Assembly: GCF_003096415.1 (NCBI RefSeq)
Contig: NZ_QEKH01000024.1
Span: forward strand, 1-64,000
Reading direction: 5' to 3'
Source of the DNA: Victivallis vadensis
GTDB taxonomy: Bacteria; Verrucomicrobiota; Lentisphaeria; Victivallales; Victivallaceae
Length of the DNA: 64,000 bases
The first letter of the stretch is position 1, and the number at the start of each line of letters is the position of its first letter. Shown one piece after another: positions 43,636-52,627 of this stretch. The notes under the pieces are model-generated. The model was not told the DNA's origin. It saw only the letters and a program-made list of their open reading frames with translations, and searched no databases. Position numbers and translations under genes: made by a program.

Positions 43636-44688
43636 ATGGAAAACAAATACGAATCGCTGCGCGAAACCCTCCGGCAGCGCGCGAAACGGGAATTCGCCCC
43701 CGGCGCGAAGTTTCCGACCCAGCGGGCGCTGATGGCGGAGTACGGTGTGTCGCTCGCCACCGTTGACCGGGCGCTGCGCGAGCTGGTCGCGGAGGGAATC
43801 CTGATGCGCAGCCAGGGGCGCGGCACCTTCGTGCGCGAGGAAACCGAACTGCGCAAGCCGGCGGGCAACCAGATCGCGCTGTTGCTGGCCCGGAACGTGA
43901 CCTGCAACGCCCACGCTTTTTATGCGGAAATCCTGTTTGAAATCAACGACCGGCTCTCCGCCGCCGGATGCAGTTTCGCCTATTTCTATACCGATGAAAG
44001 CGGCACGCCGCGCGAACTGGTGCGCCACCTGACCGACGGCGGCCGTTTCCGGGGGGCGATCCTGATCAACCGGATTCCGGAGGAGCTGGCGGTCGAACTC
44101 AAGCGGGTCGGGCTGCCGTTCGTGGTGGTCGACAACCGGATCGAATCGCCCGGCGTCTGCTGCGTGACCGGCGAAAACGAGGCCGGAGCCGCCGCGATGG
44201 TTGAATATTTGATCGTGCGCGGCCACCGCCGGATCGGTTTTGTGAGTACGCCGCTGCAGACTACTTTTCTGGAACGCTACATCGGCTACTGCAACACGCT
44301 GCTCGCCCACGGAATCGCGGTGGACAATGCGATCGTGCAGCGTTTTTTCCGGTACGAGGAGGCGGAACGGGATCTGGCGAAACTGCTGGATTGCGCCGAA
44401 CCGCCCACCGCGATCTTCGCCGCCAACGATACGATGGGCGCCGCAGTCTATCGGGTGCTGAGGAAACGGGGGCTGCATATTCCGGGCGATATCAGCGTGG
44501 CGGGATTCGACGGGGATTATGTGGGTACTCAATGCGTGCCGCGGCTGACCACGGTGGAGGTTCCCCGCCGTGAAATGGGCCGCGCCGCCGCTTCGGCGCT
44601 GCTCCGGCAGATCGCCGGGGAGAAGGTGGAGTCTATTGTGCTGCCGCTGAAGCTGATTGAAAGGGAGTCCGTGTTTGCTTTGACGTGA
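43636..44688 (+). CDS. GntR-type regulator with periplasmic-binding-like sensor domain
   Basis: About 350 residues. The GntR winged helix lies near 20-70 (FPTQRALMAEYGVSLATVDRALRELVAEGIL) and the PBP1/LacI-like sensor follows (QIALLLARNVTCNAHAFYAEIL, VVDNRIESPGVCCV, GHRRIGFVSTPL, GDISVAGFDGDYVG). I chose the ATG at 43636 with GTGGGG upstream, since the frame above it is AT-rich and lies on the promoter. It is followed by 645 bp of repeat DNA before the pilin, unlike the other cassettes where the regulator is close to the pilin. Confidence 0.9.
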   Translation: MENKYESLRETLRQRAKREFAPGAKFPTQRALMAEYGVSLATVDRALRELVAEGILMRSQGRGTFVREETELRKPAGNQIALLLARNVTCNAHAFYAEILFEINDRLSAAGCSFAYFYTDESGTPRELVRHLTDGGRFRGAILINRIPEELAVELKRVGLPFVVVDNRIESPGVCCVTGENEAGAAAMVEYLIVRGHRRIGFVSTPLQTTFLERYIGYCNTLLAHGIAVDNAIVQRFFRYEEAERDLAKLLDCAEPPTAIFAANDTMGAAVYRVLRKRGLHIPGDISVAGFDGDYVGTQCVPRLTTVEVPRREMGRAAASALLRQIAGEKVESIVLPLKLIERESVFALT

Positions 44689-45333
44689 CCGCCGGGCGGC
44701 AAGGCGCCGCCGCCGGGTGCGCGCTCTACGTCCTTCGGGGTCGCGCGGCGTCTGGCGGCAAGGTGCCGCTGCCGGGTGCGCACGCCAATGCCCCTCGGGG
44801 GGCGTGCGACCAAGCACAGGCAAGGCATTGGTCTGTCTGCATAACCACTTATGCGGCGCACAACAAGCGCGGTCAGCGCCGCGAACGAATGTGAGGGCAT
44901 TACTTGCGGCAGCAAGTAACGAGGAACGATAGTGACGAAGCCGAACGTAGTGAGCGAAGCCCCTCCGGCGTAGTGAGCGCAGCGAACGGTGAGGAGTTGG
45001 CCGCCACAGGCGGACAAGTAAGGCCCGCTAGGGCCGCCCGCGAATGGAAGTGCTTGGCAAGTCAACGGGAGTCCCGAGGCGAGCGGGGAGGTCCGGAGGG
45101 CGATTGGCCCTCCGGAGCCATCCGCAGTTCAAAGCGCAACCAGTTTGTTGCCTGTAATAGCATGGAAAGGTAACTAAACTTGAGTATGATTACATGATCA
45201 CATGCGACTTGAAAGCGGAGATAAATCTCCGCACGCCAAGGTCGTCCTGCGATGATCAGGGGCGGTTTCTTTGAAGTGCGAAGTTGACATCGGATCGGAT
45301 AACAAAACACAACCGATTTACGACGGAGGGAAT
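44689..45333. repeat. Repeat-rich gene-free region between regulator and pilin
   Basis: No convincing gene is present. The first 430 bp are GC-rich and built of REP-like parts: two copies of GGCAAGG(T/C)GCCG-x-(C/T)GCCGGGTGCGC at about 44698 and 44757, repeated CGTAGTGAGCG-type units around 44950-44990, and a strong hairpin TCCGGAGGGC/GCCCTCCGGA at 45092-45116. A partial MITE-like end lies at 45195-45239. Open frames through the region are products of GC-rich repeat DNA. Confidence 0.75.
45195..45239. repeat. Partial copy of the MITE-like element
   Basis: Starting GATCACATGCGACTTGAAAG and including the small hairpin GCGGAGAT-AA-ATCTCCGC, this stretch matches the left end of the element at 53533-53724 over about 37 bp with only two or three differences. 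The right end is not found nearby, so the copy is truncated. Confidence 0.8.
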
Positions 45334-46071
45334 ATGTACAATTCAGGAAAGGATGGGCAAATGCAGTGCGGAAAGGACGTATGGTATGGAGAACTTCACC
45401 GGAATTTCACGCTGATCGAGCTGCTCGTGGTGATAGCGATCATCGCGATACTGGCGGCGCTGCTGCTTCCGGCGCTGAACATGGCCCGCGCCAAGGCGCG
45501 CGATGTGACTTGCCTGAACAACCTCAAACAGATCGGCATGGGGTTCGTCGCTTATTATGACGGGAACAACGATTATATACCGCAGCCGCAGAACCCGGAA
45601 AAGGCTTACCAGAAGTGGCAGGATTTCATTCTGCCGTATCTGACCGGGAACGGCGGGAAACGCAGCGGCGATTATCTCGGATTTTATCCGACGAAATCCG
45701 ATCTGTATATCGACAACGGGGTGCCGGTCGGCTCTTTCCGGTGCCCGGCGCAGGCGTCAGCCAGCGTGGACGACCGGTTCAAGCACTACGGGATGAACAA
45801 CAACCTGCGCGACACATCCGGGGCGACGACCAAACCGCTCAAGGTGACCCGGATCAAGCCGGGAAATTTTTCGCAGCGGCTGCTGGCGGCCGACAGCGGC
45901 AACCCGTGGGATGCGGCGGTGGATTACGCGGCGATCCTGAACAAGTTCGATCCGGACCGCCATCAGGGACGGGCGAATATCGCGTTTCTCGACGGACATA
46001 GCGCCACGCGGCGGCTGGCCGACATGCCGTGGGGCGGAAGCAGCGAGTACCGCCCGCTCTGGAAAGACTGA
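45334..46071 (+). CDS. H-X9-DG pseudopilin of the third cassette
   Basis: About 245 residues. The leader of about 24 residues ([15 protein letters not shown]...) precedes FTLIELLVV and the hydrophobic helix ending [11 protein letters not shown]. The exact H-X9-DG motif is [12 protein letters not shown] near the C terminus. The ATG at 45334 has GGAGGG upstream; an in-frame ATG at 45271 lacks one. It is followed 28 bp later by a glycoside hydrolase gene. The two cysteines after the helix (DVTCLNN, FRCPAQ) are shared with the other pilins here. Confidence 0.9.
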   Translation: MYNSGKDGQMQCGKDVWYGELHRNFTLIELLVVIAIIAILAALLLPALNMARAKARDVTCLNNLKQIGMGFVAYYDGNNDYIPQPQNPEKAYQKWQDFILPYLTGNGGKRSGDYLGFYPTKSDLYIDNGVPVGSFRCPAQASASVDDRFKHYGMNNNLRDTSGATTKPLKVTRIKPGNFSQRLLAADSGNPWDAAVDYAAILNKFDPDRHQGRANIAFLDGHSATRRLADMPWGGSSEYRPLWKD

Positions 46072-46099
46072 TTTTCAACGGAAAGGAATATGGAATATC

Positions 46100-48025
46100 A
46101 TGAGAATCGATCATTGGGTGCTGGGGACCGCCATGCTGGCCGCCGTCGCTGCGGCCGGAGCGGAAAAGCTCGACAAAGAATACGGCGTCAATGTGCATGT
46201 GATGTGGGAATATCAGGAGGTTCCCGACGAGTTCAGGATGCTGAAGGAGGCCGGTATTCCGATGGTGCGGGCCGATTACAGCTGGTCCCATCAGGAACGG
46301 CAGCCGGGGCAGTGGAACTGGGGACGGCACGACGCCGGGCTGGAGCAGGCGAAAAAGAACGGCCTGACGCTGCTGCCGATCCTCGGCTACGCTCCGAAGT
46401 GGCAGGAACCGGCGCACGAAAAGCTCGACGCATGGCTGGCCTTCTGTGAAAAGAATCTCGACCGTTACGGCAAGGAGATGAAATTCTGGGAGGTGTGGAA
46501 CGAACACAATCTGGCGATGTTCTGGAAGAATCCGAATCCCGACCACTACCTGAAACTGCTGAAGCCGACTTTCGACCTGATCCGGCGGAAAGCCCCGGAT
46601 GCGAAGGTGGTGCTTGGCGGCACCTCGGAGATTCCGATTCCGTACCTCGAAACTTTCTTCAAGGCAGGTGGCGCGGCATACTTCGACGTGATGAATGTCC
46701 ACCCGTACAACTGGTACGACATCCCGGAAGCGGCGCTGGAGCGCCAGCTCGCGGAGCTGAACGCGCTGATGAAGAAATACAACGTGGACAAGGAGGTCTG
46801 GATCACCGAAATCGGCTGGCCTACCATCGGCCGCGGCTTTATGAAGACCTTCCTGACCGGCGCGTTCAAGGCGGCGGGCATCCGGACGGCGGGGCTGACG
46901 TTGGCGGTGCTGGACGACAACGAAATGCCGCTGGTTTCCTCCTCTCCCGGCCTTGACTTCCGGGCGTTCTTCCCGAACCTCAAGGGAATCCGATCCGTGA
47001 CCTGCGCGGAACTCGCTTCGCTGGACCCCGCCGAGTATCCGGTGCTGATCGCCGGGCCGGACAACACCTTTTCCGCCAGGCCGGCCGACTTCGAGGCGCT
47101 GCGGAACTATGTGAAAAACGGCGGCATCGCGGTCTTTCCGCGCGGCATTCCGTTCTACACCGCATGGCGGCAGGAGCCGGACGGCACCTGGAAGCGCAGC
47201 TGGGCTGACAAGTCGTGGCGGGAACGGCTTCACCTCGACTTCGACGGCTGGTGGCTGGATCGCAGCCGTCCGTTTCCGCGCGGCTTTTCGGGCGTGGTCG
47301 CGGCGGGGCAGGAGCAGGCTTTCCCGCGCTATCGCGGGAAAGCCGGTTCCAACTGCGTGCTCAGCGGCCGGAACCTCAAGGGCAACGATAAAATGATTCC
47401 GCTGATCGAAGGGATCGGCAAGGATGCCGACGGCAGGGAGTACCGCCTCCCGCTGGCCGCGTATTACCGTTTTGACAGCGACCTGAAAGGCGGGGTGATC
47501 GCGAATACTTTCAACTATGTGGGCATGGGGCCGAGCAGCGAGGACCTGCAGGCCCGGCTGCTGCCGCGCACCATCCTTGCCGCTTTCAAGCACGGCGTGA
47601 AGAAAGTGTTCTGGTATGAGCTGCAGGCGATGGAGAACAACAACTCCGACCCGGAACACTTCTTCGGCATCCTTCATGCCGATCTTGCGCCGAAACCGGC
47701 GTGGGAGGCATATAAGACGCTGGTACGGATGCGCCCCGCCGGTTCGACCGTGCCGATTTTCCGCACGGAAAAGGGAGGAGTCCGCATTGCGGAGTGGGTC
47801 AAACCGGACGGCGGGACCGGCTGTGCGCTGTGGGTGACCGGAGCCGCTCTCAAAGCGAAAGTGAAACTGCAGGGCGCGGTGAAGTCCGCCTGCGACTATC
47901 TCGGGCAGGCCGTGCCGGTGGCCGTCGCGGAGGACGGCACGGCGGAGCTGGCGGTCTCCTCCGGCGTGCTCTATCTTGACGGCCCCGCTTCGGTATCGGT
48001 GCTGGATACAACGAAAAACAACTGA
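46100..48025 (+). CDS. Secreted GH-A clan glycoside hydrolase
   Basis: 641 residues with a signal peptide (VLGTAMLAAVAAAGAEK). The N-terminal 320 residues form a TIM barrel of clan GH-A: acid/base Glu135 in FWEVWNEHN and nucleophile Glu237 in VWITEIGWPT, which is the spacing expected for GH39/GH5-type retaining enzymes. A second region (about 320-420, SLDPAEYPVLIAGPDNTF...) looks like a glutamine amidotransferase-like/trimerisation domain as in beta-galactosidases. Exact family and substrate are not assignable by eye. It is related in layout to the enzyme at 59790. Confidence 0.85.
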   Translation: MRIDHWVLGTAMLAAVAAAGAEKLDKEYGVNVHVMWEYQEVPDEFRMLKEAGIPMVRADYSWSHQERQPGQWNWGRHDAGLEQAKKNGLTLLPILGYAPKWQEPAHEKLDAWLAFCEKNLDRYGKEMKFWEVWNEHNLAMFWKNPNPDHYLKLLKPTFDLIRRKAPDAKVVLGGTSEIPIPYLETFFKAGGAAYFDVMNVHPYNWYDIPEAALERQLAELNALMKKYNVDKEVWITEIGWPTIGRGFMKTFLTGAFKAAGIRTAGLTLAVLDDNEMPLVSSSPGLDFRAFFPNLKGIRSVTCAELASLDPAEYPVLIAGPDNTFSARPADFEALRNYVKNGGIAVFPRGIPFYTAWRQEPDGTWKRSWADKSWRERLHLDFDGWWLDRSRPFPRGFSGVVAAGQEQAFPRYRGKAGSNCVLSGRNLKGNDKMIPLIEGIGKDADGREYRLPLAAYYRFDSDLKGGVIANTFNYVGMGPSSEDLQARLLPRTILAAFKHGVKKVFWYELQAMENNNSDPEHFFGILHADLAPKPAWEAYKTLVRMRPAGSTVPIFRTEKGGVRIAEWVKPDGGTGCALWVTGAALKAKVKLQGAVKSACDYLGQAVPVAVAEDGTAELAVSSGVLYLDGPASVSVLDTTKNN

Positions 48026-48053
48026 TGAAAGTATTTGGAAAGAGTGTTGAATG

Positions 48054-49124
48054 ATGAAAGTTTCCGTTTCCCGTTTTGCGAATAATCCGTTGCTGACGCC
48101 CGGCGATCTTGCGCCGTCGCGGCCGGATTTTGAAGTCACCTGCGTTCTCAATCCCGGCGCGTTCCGGTTCGGAGGGAGAATCGGGCTGCTGCTGCGCGTC
48201 GCCGAGCGTCCCGTCCCGGAACCGGGCTTTCTGGCCACGCCGATCCTGGCGGAAGACGGGGCGGTCTCCGTGATCCGGGTGCGCGAGGACGATCCCGGCA
48301 TCAGCAGTGCCAGCTCGCGCAGTTTTGCGTGGAACGGCCGTTTCCTGCTGACCACGATGTCCCACTTCCTGATCGCGTGGAGCGACGACGGCGGCCGCAC
48401 CTTCACTCCGGACTACAGCCGCCGCCTGATGCCGGAACAGTCCTGCGAAGCCTATGGCATCGAGGACGCCCGCGTCGAGCAGGTTGACGGCGAATACCTG
48501 ATCACCTTCACCGCGGTCGGACCGGCCGGAATCGCGGTCGGCTGCCGCCGCACCCGCGACTGGCGCAGTTTCAGTTCCACCGAACTGATCCTGCCGCCGA
48601 GCAATAAGGACGCGGCACTGTTTCCGCGCCGGATCGGCGGCCGGTACCGCCTGCTGCACCGGCCGAGCGATCCCGCTTGCGGCAACCACATCTATCTGGC
48701 CGAATCGCCCGATTTGCGCTGCTGGGGGAACCACCGCTGCATCGCGATGACCCGCCCCGGCTGCTGGGATGAGGAGCGGATCGGCGCCGGAGCCGCCCCG
48801 GTCGAAACCGCCGCCGGCTGGCTGGAACTCTACCACGGCGCCGACCGGACCGGACGCTACGCACTCGGCTGTCTGCTGCTCGACCGCGACGATCCCGCCA
48901 GAGTGCTCGCCCGTTCCGAAGCGCCGTTCATGGAGCCGGAGGCGGATTACGAACTGAACGGCTTCTACGGCAACTGCATTTTCACCAACGGCCAGATCGT
49001 CGACGGTGACCGGGTCCTGCTTTACTATGGCGCGTCCGATTCGGTGGTCTGCGGCGCGGAGTTGCGGATATCCGAGCTGCTCGCCTCCCTGAAAATCGGA
49101 GATTTCGGACGGAAAACCGCCTGA
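48054..49124 (+). CDS. GH130-type mannoside phosphorylase or hydrolase
   Basis: About 356 residues, no signal peptide, five-bladed propeller type. Features resembling GH130 are the N-terminal NPLLTPGDL, VLNPGAFRFGGRIGLLLRVAER, the GIEDARVEQVDGEYLITFTAV stretch with the catalytic-type Asp, and LYHGADRTGRYALGCLLLD. Enzymes of GH130 phosphorolyse beta-mannosides to mannose 1-phosphate. It is cytoplasmic and directly follows the secreted GH-A enzyme, so the pair could release an oligosaccharide outside and split it inside. Mannan as the substrate is inference. The second of two adjacent ATGs is used. Confidence 0.82.
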   Translation: MKVSVSRFANNPLLTPGDLAPSRPDFEVTCVLNPGAFRFGGRIGLLLRVAERPVPEPGFLATPILAEDGAVSVIRVREDDPGISSASSRSFAWNGRFLLTTMSHFLIAWSDDGGRTFTPDYSRRLMPEQSCEAYGIEDARVEQVDGEYLITFTAVGPAGIAVGCRRTRDWRSFSSTELILPPSNKDAALFPRRIGGRYRLLHRPSDPACGNHIYLAESPDLRCWGNHRCIAMTRPGCWDEERIGAGAAPVETAAGWLELYHGADRTGRYALGCLLLDRDDPARVLARSEAPFMEPEADYELNGFYGNCIFTNGQIVDGDRVLLYYGASDSVVCGAELRISELLASLKIGDFGRKTA

Positions 49125-49129
49125 CGTTC

Positions 49130-49157
49130 TTGACAAACCGGATTTTTATGGTATGAT
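49130..49157 (+). promoter_or_regulatory. Promoter of the fourth cassette regulator
   Basis: TTGACA (49130-49135) and TATGAT (49152-49157) are 16 bp apart, 32 bp before the ATG at 49190. Confidence 0.7.
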
Positions 49158-49167
49158 ATCAATACCA
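49149..49167. promoter_or_regulatory. Operator copy 1, TGGTAT-N7-ATACCA
   Basis: The perfect 6-bp arms TGGTAT (49149-49154) and ATACCA (49162-49167) have a 7-bp spacer and overlap the -10 box of the regulator promoter. The same site with the same spacer occurs at 50338-50360 on the pilin promoter. Confidence 0.75.
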
Positions 49168-49189
49168 AAATAAATCAACAGGGTTTGGA

Positions 49190-50275
49190 ATGAAAAGGAT
49201 TGCCGGAAAAAACGACGTATGCCGGGAACATCTCCTGTCGGAGATCGCGGTCGGCATCTACCGTCCGGGCGAGCGGCTGCCCGCCGAACGCGAGCTGGGC
49301 GAAGCCTATCAGGTGAGCCGCAGCACCGTGCGGAACGCGCTGAACGAGCTGGAAGAGCTGGGGATCGTCGAGCGCCGCCCGCCGGTGGGCACTTTCGTGA
49401 CCGGCGAAGCCCTGAAGCGCATCGAACAACTCACTGCGCAGCCCCCGCGGCTGCGCGCCCTCTTTGTGATGACGACCGGCCAGATCGACAATCCTTTTCT
49501 GCAGCGGCTGTTTCTGGCGCTGAAGAACCGCATGCCGGAGGGCGTGGAGCTGACGGTCCGGCTGAGCGACAGCTGTTGCGGCATCTTTGAGGAGGAAAAG
49601 CCGGAATTGGTCTATCTGTTCGGCAATTACCCTGATGAGGAGCTGGAGGAAGCGGCACGGGAAGTGCCTCACCTGATGCTGTTGGGACGACGGCATCGGA
49701 ATTTGAATTTCGTGACCTGTGACGACTATGTCGGCGGGCGGCTGATGGCCGAAGCGGCGCTGCGGGCGGGGCATCGCCACTTGGCGCTGCTCGGGCCGCG
49801 CGGCACCGGCCCCGACTGTGAATTCGCGCTGCGGGCGGCCGGGGTTGCCGATGTCTGCAAAGAGAACGGCGTTCGGCTTCAAAGCCACCGCATGTCGCTG
49901 GAGGAATCTTTGAACCTGACCGCCAGCACCTTTCTGGCGCTGGATAATTTCCTGCGCGGCGATCCGGAGTTGAGCATGATTCTGGCGCTGAGCGACCGGC
50001 ATGCGATTTCCGTGATGGACTGCTGCCGCCGCCGCCATCTGGCAGTGCCGGGTGACATCAGCGTGATCGGCTGTGACGACCAGTGCTTCGTGGAGTCGAT
50101 CCGTCCTCCCCTGACCACGATCCGTTGTTCAGCGGAGGAGATCGGCGAGCGTCTGGCGGCATTCGCCCAGATGATCCTGGACGGCGGCTCCGGCAGCCGG
50201 ATCGTGCTGCGCGAGGCTCTCACGCCGTTTCTGGTTGAGCGCAAAAGCGTCCGGATTCTTCCTATTGTAGAATAA
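49190..50275 (+). CDS. GntR-type regulator with periplasmic-binding-like sensor domain
   Basis: 361 residues. The winged helix is near 15-72 (RLPAERELGEAYQVSRSTVRNALNELEELGIVERR). The sensor domain follows (LRALFVMTTGQIDNPFLQRLFLAL, VTCDDYVGGRLMAEAALRAGHRHLALLGP, PGDISVIGCDDQCFV). It is monocistronic with a matched palindrome both on its own promoter and on that of the pilin-amylase operon, so it very likely autoregulates and controls that operon. The ligand is unknown; an alpha-glucan-derived sugar is plausible given the GH13 enzyme downstream. Confidence 0.93.
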   Translation: MKRIAGKNDVCREHLLSEIAVGIYRPGERLPAERELGEAYQVSRSTVRNALNELEELGIVERRPPVGTFVTGEALKRIEQLTAQPPRLRALFVMTTGQIDNPFLQRLFLALKNRMPEGVELTVRLSDSCCGIFEEEKPELVYLFGNYPDEELEEAAREVPHLMLLGRRHRNLNFVTCDDYVGGRLMAEAALRAGHRHLALLGPRGTGPDCEFALRAAGVADVCKENGVRLQSHRMSLEESLNLTASTFLALDNFLRGDPELSMILALSDRHAISVMDCCRRRHLAVPGDISVIGCDDQCFVESIRPPLTTIRCSAEEIGERLAAFAQMILDGGSGSRIVLREALTPFLVERKSVRILPIVE

Positions 50276-50319
50276 ACATTCCTTTTTCAACTATTTTTCC
50301 ATTTTTTTTCGGTCGGGTC

Positions 50320-50348
50320 TTGACATTGTATGACTTTTATGGTATAAT
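50320..50348 (+). promoter_or_regulatory. Consensus promoter of the pilin-amylase operon
   Basis: TTGACA (50320-50325) and TATAAT (50343-50348) are both perfect and 17 bp apart. This is one of the strongest predicted promoters in the window and would need repression. Confidence 0.88.
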
Positions 50349-50360
50349 TTAAATACCATA
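50338..50360. promoter_or_regulatory. Operator copy 2, TATGGTAT-N7-ATACCATA
   Basis: Perfect 8-bp arms at 50338-50345 and 50353-50360 with a 7-bp spacer enclose the -10 hexamer. It matches operator copy 1 at 49149-49167 in arms, spacing and position relative to the promoter. Confidence 0.8.
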
Positions 50361-50374
50361 ACAAAGGAGGGAAT

Positions 50375-51118
50375 ATGAACCAAATCAATGCATCGGTAAC
50401 TCTACGGCGGCGTTCTGCATCCTGTTTTACTCTGATTGAATTGCTGGTAGTAATAGCAATCATCGCGATTCTCGCTTCGATGCTTCTGCCCGCACTGAAC
50501 AAGGCGCGGGAGATGGCGAAGAACGCCCAGTGCGTGAACGTGCTGAAACAGTTCGGCACCGCGAATCAGATGTATGCCGACAACGGCGGCTACACGGTTC
50601 CCGTTGTCTCGCATAACAGTGAGTGGACAGTCAATCCGGAATTCCGGTCGCTGCTGGGAGTTCCTGCTTATGCGTCCGGGACGGGCGGTACACTGACCTC
50701 CAACTGGCCTGCGAAGTTTCTGTGTCCGAGGGCTTCCCGGATCAACGGGTCGGCGGATGGATTTGCGATGAGCGTCAGTTATGGAATGAACCACAGCGAT
50801 TTCGGGGCGGCCAGCTTCAAAAGAAATGCGTTCAATGCCTACAAGCTCTCAAGCATCCGGAAGCCGAGCATCCTGATTCAGTGGACCGACAGCCTCGACT
50901 ATCTGGTCTACAGCCCCGGAGATCCCGCGAACTACCGTTTGCACGGGGAGGTGTACCAGGCGGATTCCGTGGCGTACCGGCACGGCAACAGGTTCAACGC
51001 CGCGTTCCTCGACGGACATGTCGCGCCGATGAACGAGGTGCAGGCGCGCTATATTTCCCAGCAGAACTATTACCATTGGAGAACGCTTGACCGGAACGGC
51101 GTCGCCATCATCGAATGA
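50375..51118 (+). CDS. H-X9-DG pseudopilin of the fourth cassette
   Basis: 247 residues. A 17-residue leader ([17 protein letters not shown]) precedes FTLIELLVV; the helix ends [11 protein letters not shown]. The exact H-X9-DG motif is [18 protein letters not shown] lies 5 bp before the ATG. It is the first gene under the consensus promoter and is followed 21 bp later by the amylase-like gene. Its leader is highly basic, as expected for a prepilin peptidase substrate. Confidence 0.93.
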   Translation: MNQINASVTLRRRSASCFTLIELLVVIAIIAILASMLLPALNKAREMAKNAQCVNVLKQFGTANQMYADNGGYTVPVVSHNSEWTVNPEFRSLLGVPAYASGTGGTLTSNWPAKFLCPRASRINGSADGFAMSVSYGMNHSDFGAASFKRNAFNAYKLSSIRKPSILIQWTDSLDYLVYSPGDPANYRLHGEVYQADSVAYRHGNRFNAAFLDGHVAPMNEVQARYISQQNYYHWRTLDRNGVAIIE

Positions 51119-51139
51119 GAAACGAAGAAAGGAAACAAC

Positions 51140-52627
51140 ATGCTGCACAAAATGCTTCTGCCGCTGGCCCTGCTGCTGGCGGGAACTGCCGTCCCCGGAG
51201 CGGGGATCGATAATTCAGACCTGATTCCGGCGATCCTGCCCGATTCCGAAGTCAGGCTTGAAGCCGTGCCCGGCAGATCGCCCGCCAGCCCGGACTGGGT
51301 CAAGAGCCTGATCATCGTGGAAGTCAACGTGGAAACCGCTTCCCCCACCGGAAACTTCAGCGGGATGGAAAAGGTGCTCGACCATCTCGCGGAAACCGGC
51401 GTGAACGGCATCTGGCTGACGCCGATCAACGAGGGCGTGCAATACGGCAACAACGGCGTCCACACCCTGAACCGCGCCTTGACCAACCGCGACAAAGCCG
51501 AGGAACGCTGGGCGGTCGTGAAACAGTTCGTGGATGTGGCGCACCGGCGGAATATCCGGGTGTTCGTCGATGTGGTCAGCTGGGGAGTGACCAAAACGGC
51601 TCCGCTTTACAAGGAGAAGCCGGAGTGGTTTTCCGGTCCGGCGCACCCGGCATGGCAGGGGTGGGACTGGAACTGGAAGAACCCGGAATTGAACGAGTGG
51701 TTCGCCTCGCGGCTGGTCGACTTCATCCTGCTGACCGGCGCGGACGGATTCCGGGCCGACTGCGCGCCGTTCAGCGCCGGGTACGGCCCATACCGCACTG
51801 CCCGGGAACGGCTGTTGAGCTTCGGCCGCAAGATCATCCTGTTCGGCGAAAACGGCAGCACCCGTGAAAAGACCTTCGATTTCGACCAGAACGCTTTCAT
51901 GCTGCCGCACAAGAAGCCCAGGATGCGCGGCGACGTATTCATGGAGAAAAACATCGTCGACATGATCAAAAACGGCGAGGAACTCGGCTGGTTTGACGGC
52001 CGGGGGGCGTTCAGCGAGAACGGCGGAAACGAGCGGTTCTACGCGCTGACGCTTTCCAGCCATGACAGCGCACACAGCGACAAGCGCGGTTACACCGCCG
52101 CGGGAAATCCGATCACGTTCGGTTACGGGATGATTTTCGCGCCGTTCATTCCGATCTGGTACATCGGCGAGGAGTGGAACAACCCGTATTCGCGCCAAAT
52201 CCCCTCCTACTGGCTCTGGGCGAACCGGATCGACTGGAGGAAGCGGGAGGAAAACCGCGATTTTTATGAGCTGGTCAAGCGGATGATCCGCATCCGCCGC
52301 CAGTATCCGGAAATCTTCGAGGAGTTTCCCGCTTCGCACCGCAATGCCAATATCTTAAAGGTGCAGACCAATCATCCCGAACTGCTGCAGGCCTACGCCC
52401 GCTATCGGAACCGGTCGGCGATCTTCGTCGTGCCGAACAATGGAACCGAAACCGCAAAGTTCCGGATCACGATTCCGTACAGGGAGACCGGAATCGGCGA
52501 CACCGATGTTACCGTGACCGATCTGCTCAACGAAAAACAGCTCGATTCCGGCCGTCCCGAAGCGATCGAGGCGGAGATTCCGGCCGGAATGCTCGGAGTC
52601 TATCTGGTCACCATGCAGAAGAAATGA
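51140..52627 (+). CDS. Secreted GH13-type alpha-amylase-like enzyme
   Basis: 495 residues with a signal peptide (LLPLALLLAGTAVPGAG). The GH13 barrel is recognisable: GIWLTPINEG, nucleophile Asp207 (GADGFRADCAPF), acid/base Glu237 (IILFGENGS) and Asp309 (LSSHDSAHS). The usual DxxxNH of region I is replaced by VFVDVVSWG, which is unusual and may change the substrate. A C-terminal beta domain (about 420-495) follows. It would act outside the cytoplasm on an alpha-glucan or related glycan. Its stop overlaps the start of the next gene (ATGA). Confidence 0.85.
   Translation: MLHKMLLPLALLLAGTAVPGAGIDNSDLIPAILPDSEVRLEAVPGRSPASPDWVKSLIIVEVNVETASPTGNFSGMEKVLDHLAETGVNGIWLTPINEGVQYGNNGVHTLNRALTNRDKAEERWAVVKQFVDVAHRRNIRVFVDVVSWGVTKTAPLYKEKPEWFSGPAHPAWQGWDWNWKNPELNEWFASRLVDFILLTGADGFRADCAPFSAGYGPYRTARERLLSFGRKIILFGENGSTREKTFDFDQNAFMLPHKKPRMRGDVFMEKNIVDMIKNGEELGWFDGRGAFSENGGNERFYALTLSSHDSAHSDKRGYTAAGNPITFGYGMIFAPFIPIWYIGEEWNNPYSRQIPSYWLWANRIDWRKREENRDFYELVKRMIRIRRQYPEIFEEFPASHRNANILKVQTNHPELLQAYARYRNRSAIFVVPNNGTETAKFRITIPYRETGIGDTDVTVTDLLNEKQLDSGRPEAIEAEIPAGMLGVYLVTMQKK

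Noticed and set aside
44685-45173. Short open frames between the regulator and the pilin
   Set aside because: GC-rich repeat DNA; no ribosome sites and no codon bias like real genes.
45854-48406. 850-codon minus-strand open frame opposite pilin and GH-A genes
   Set aside because: It crosses three real plus-strand genes and shows no domain or signal peptide.
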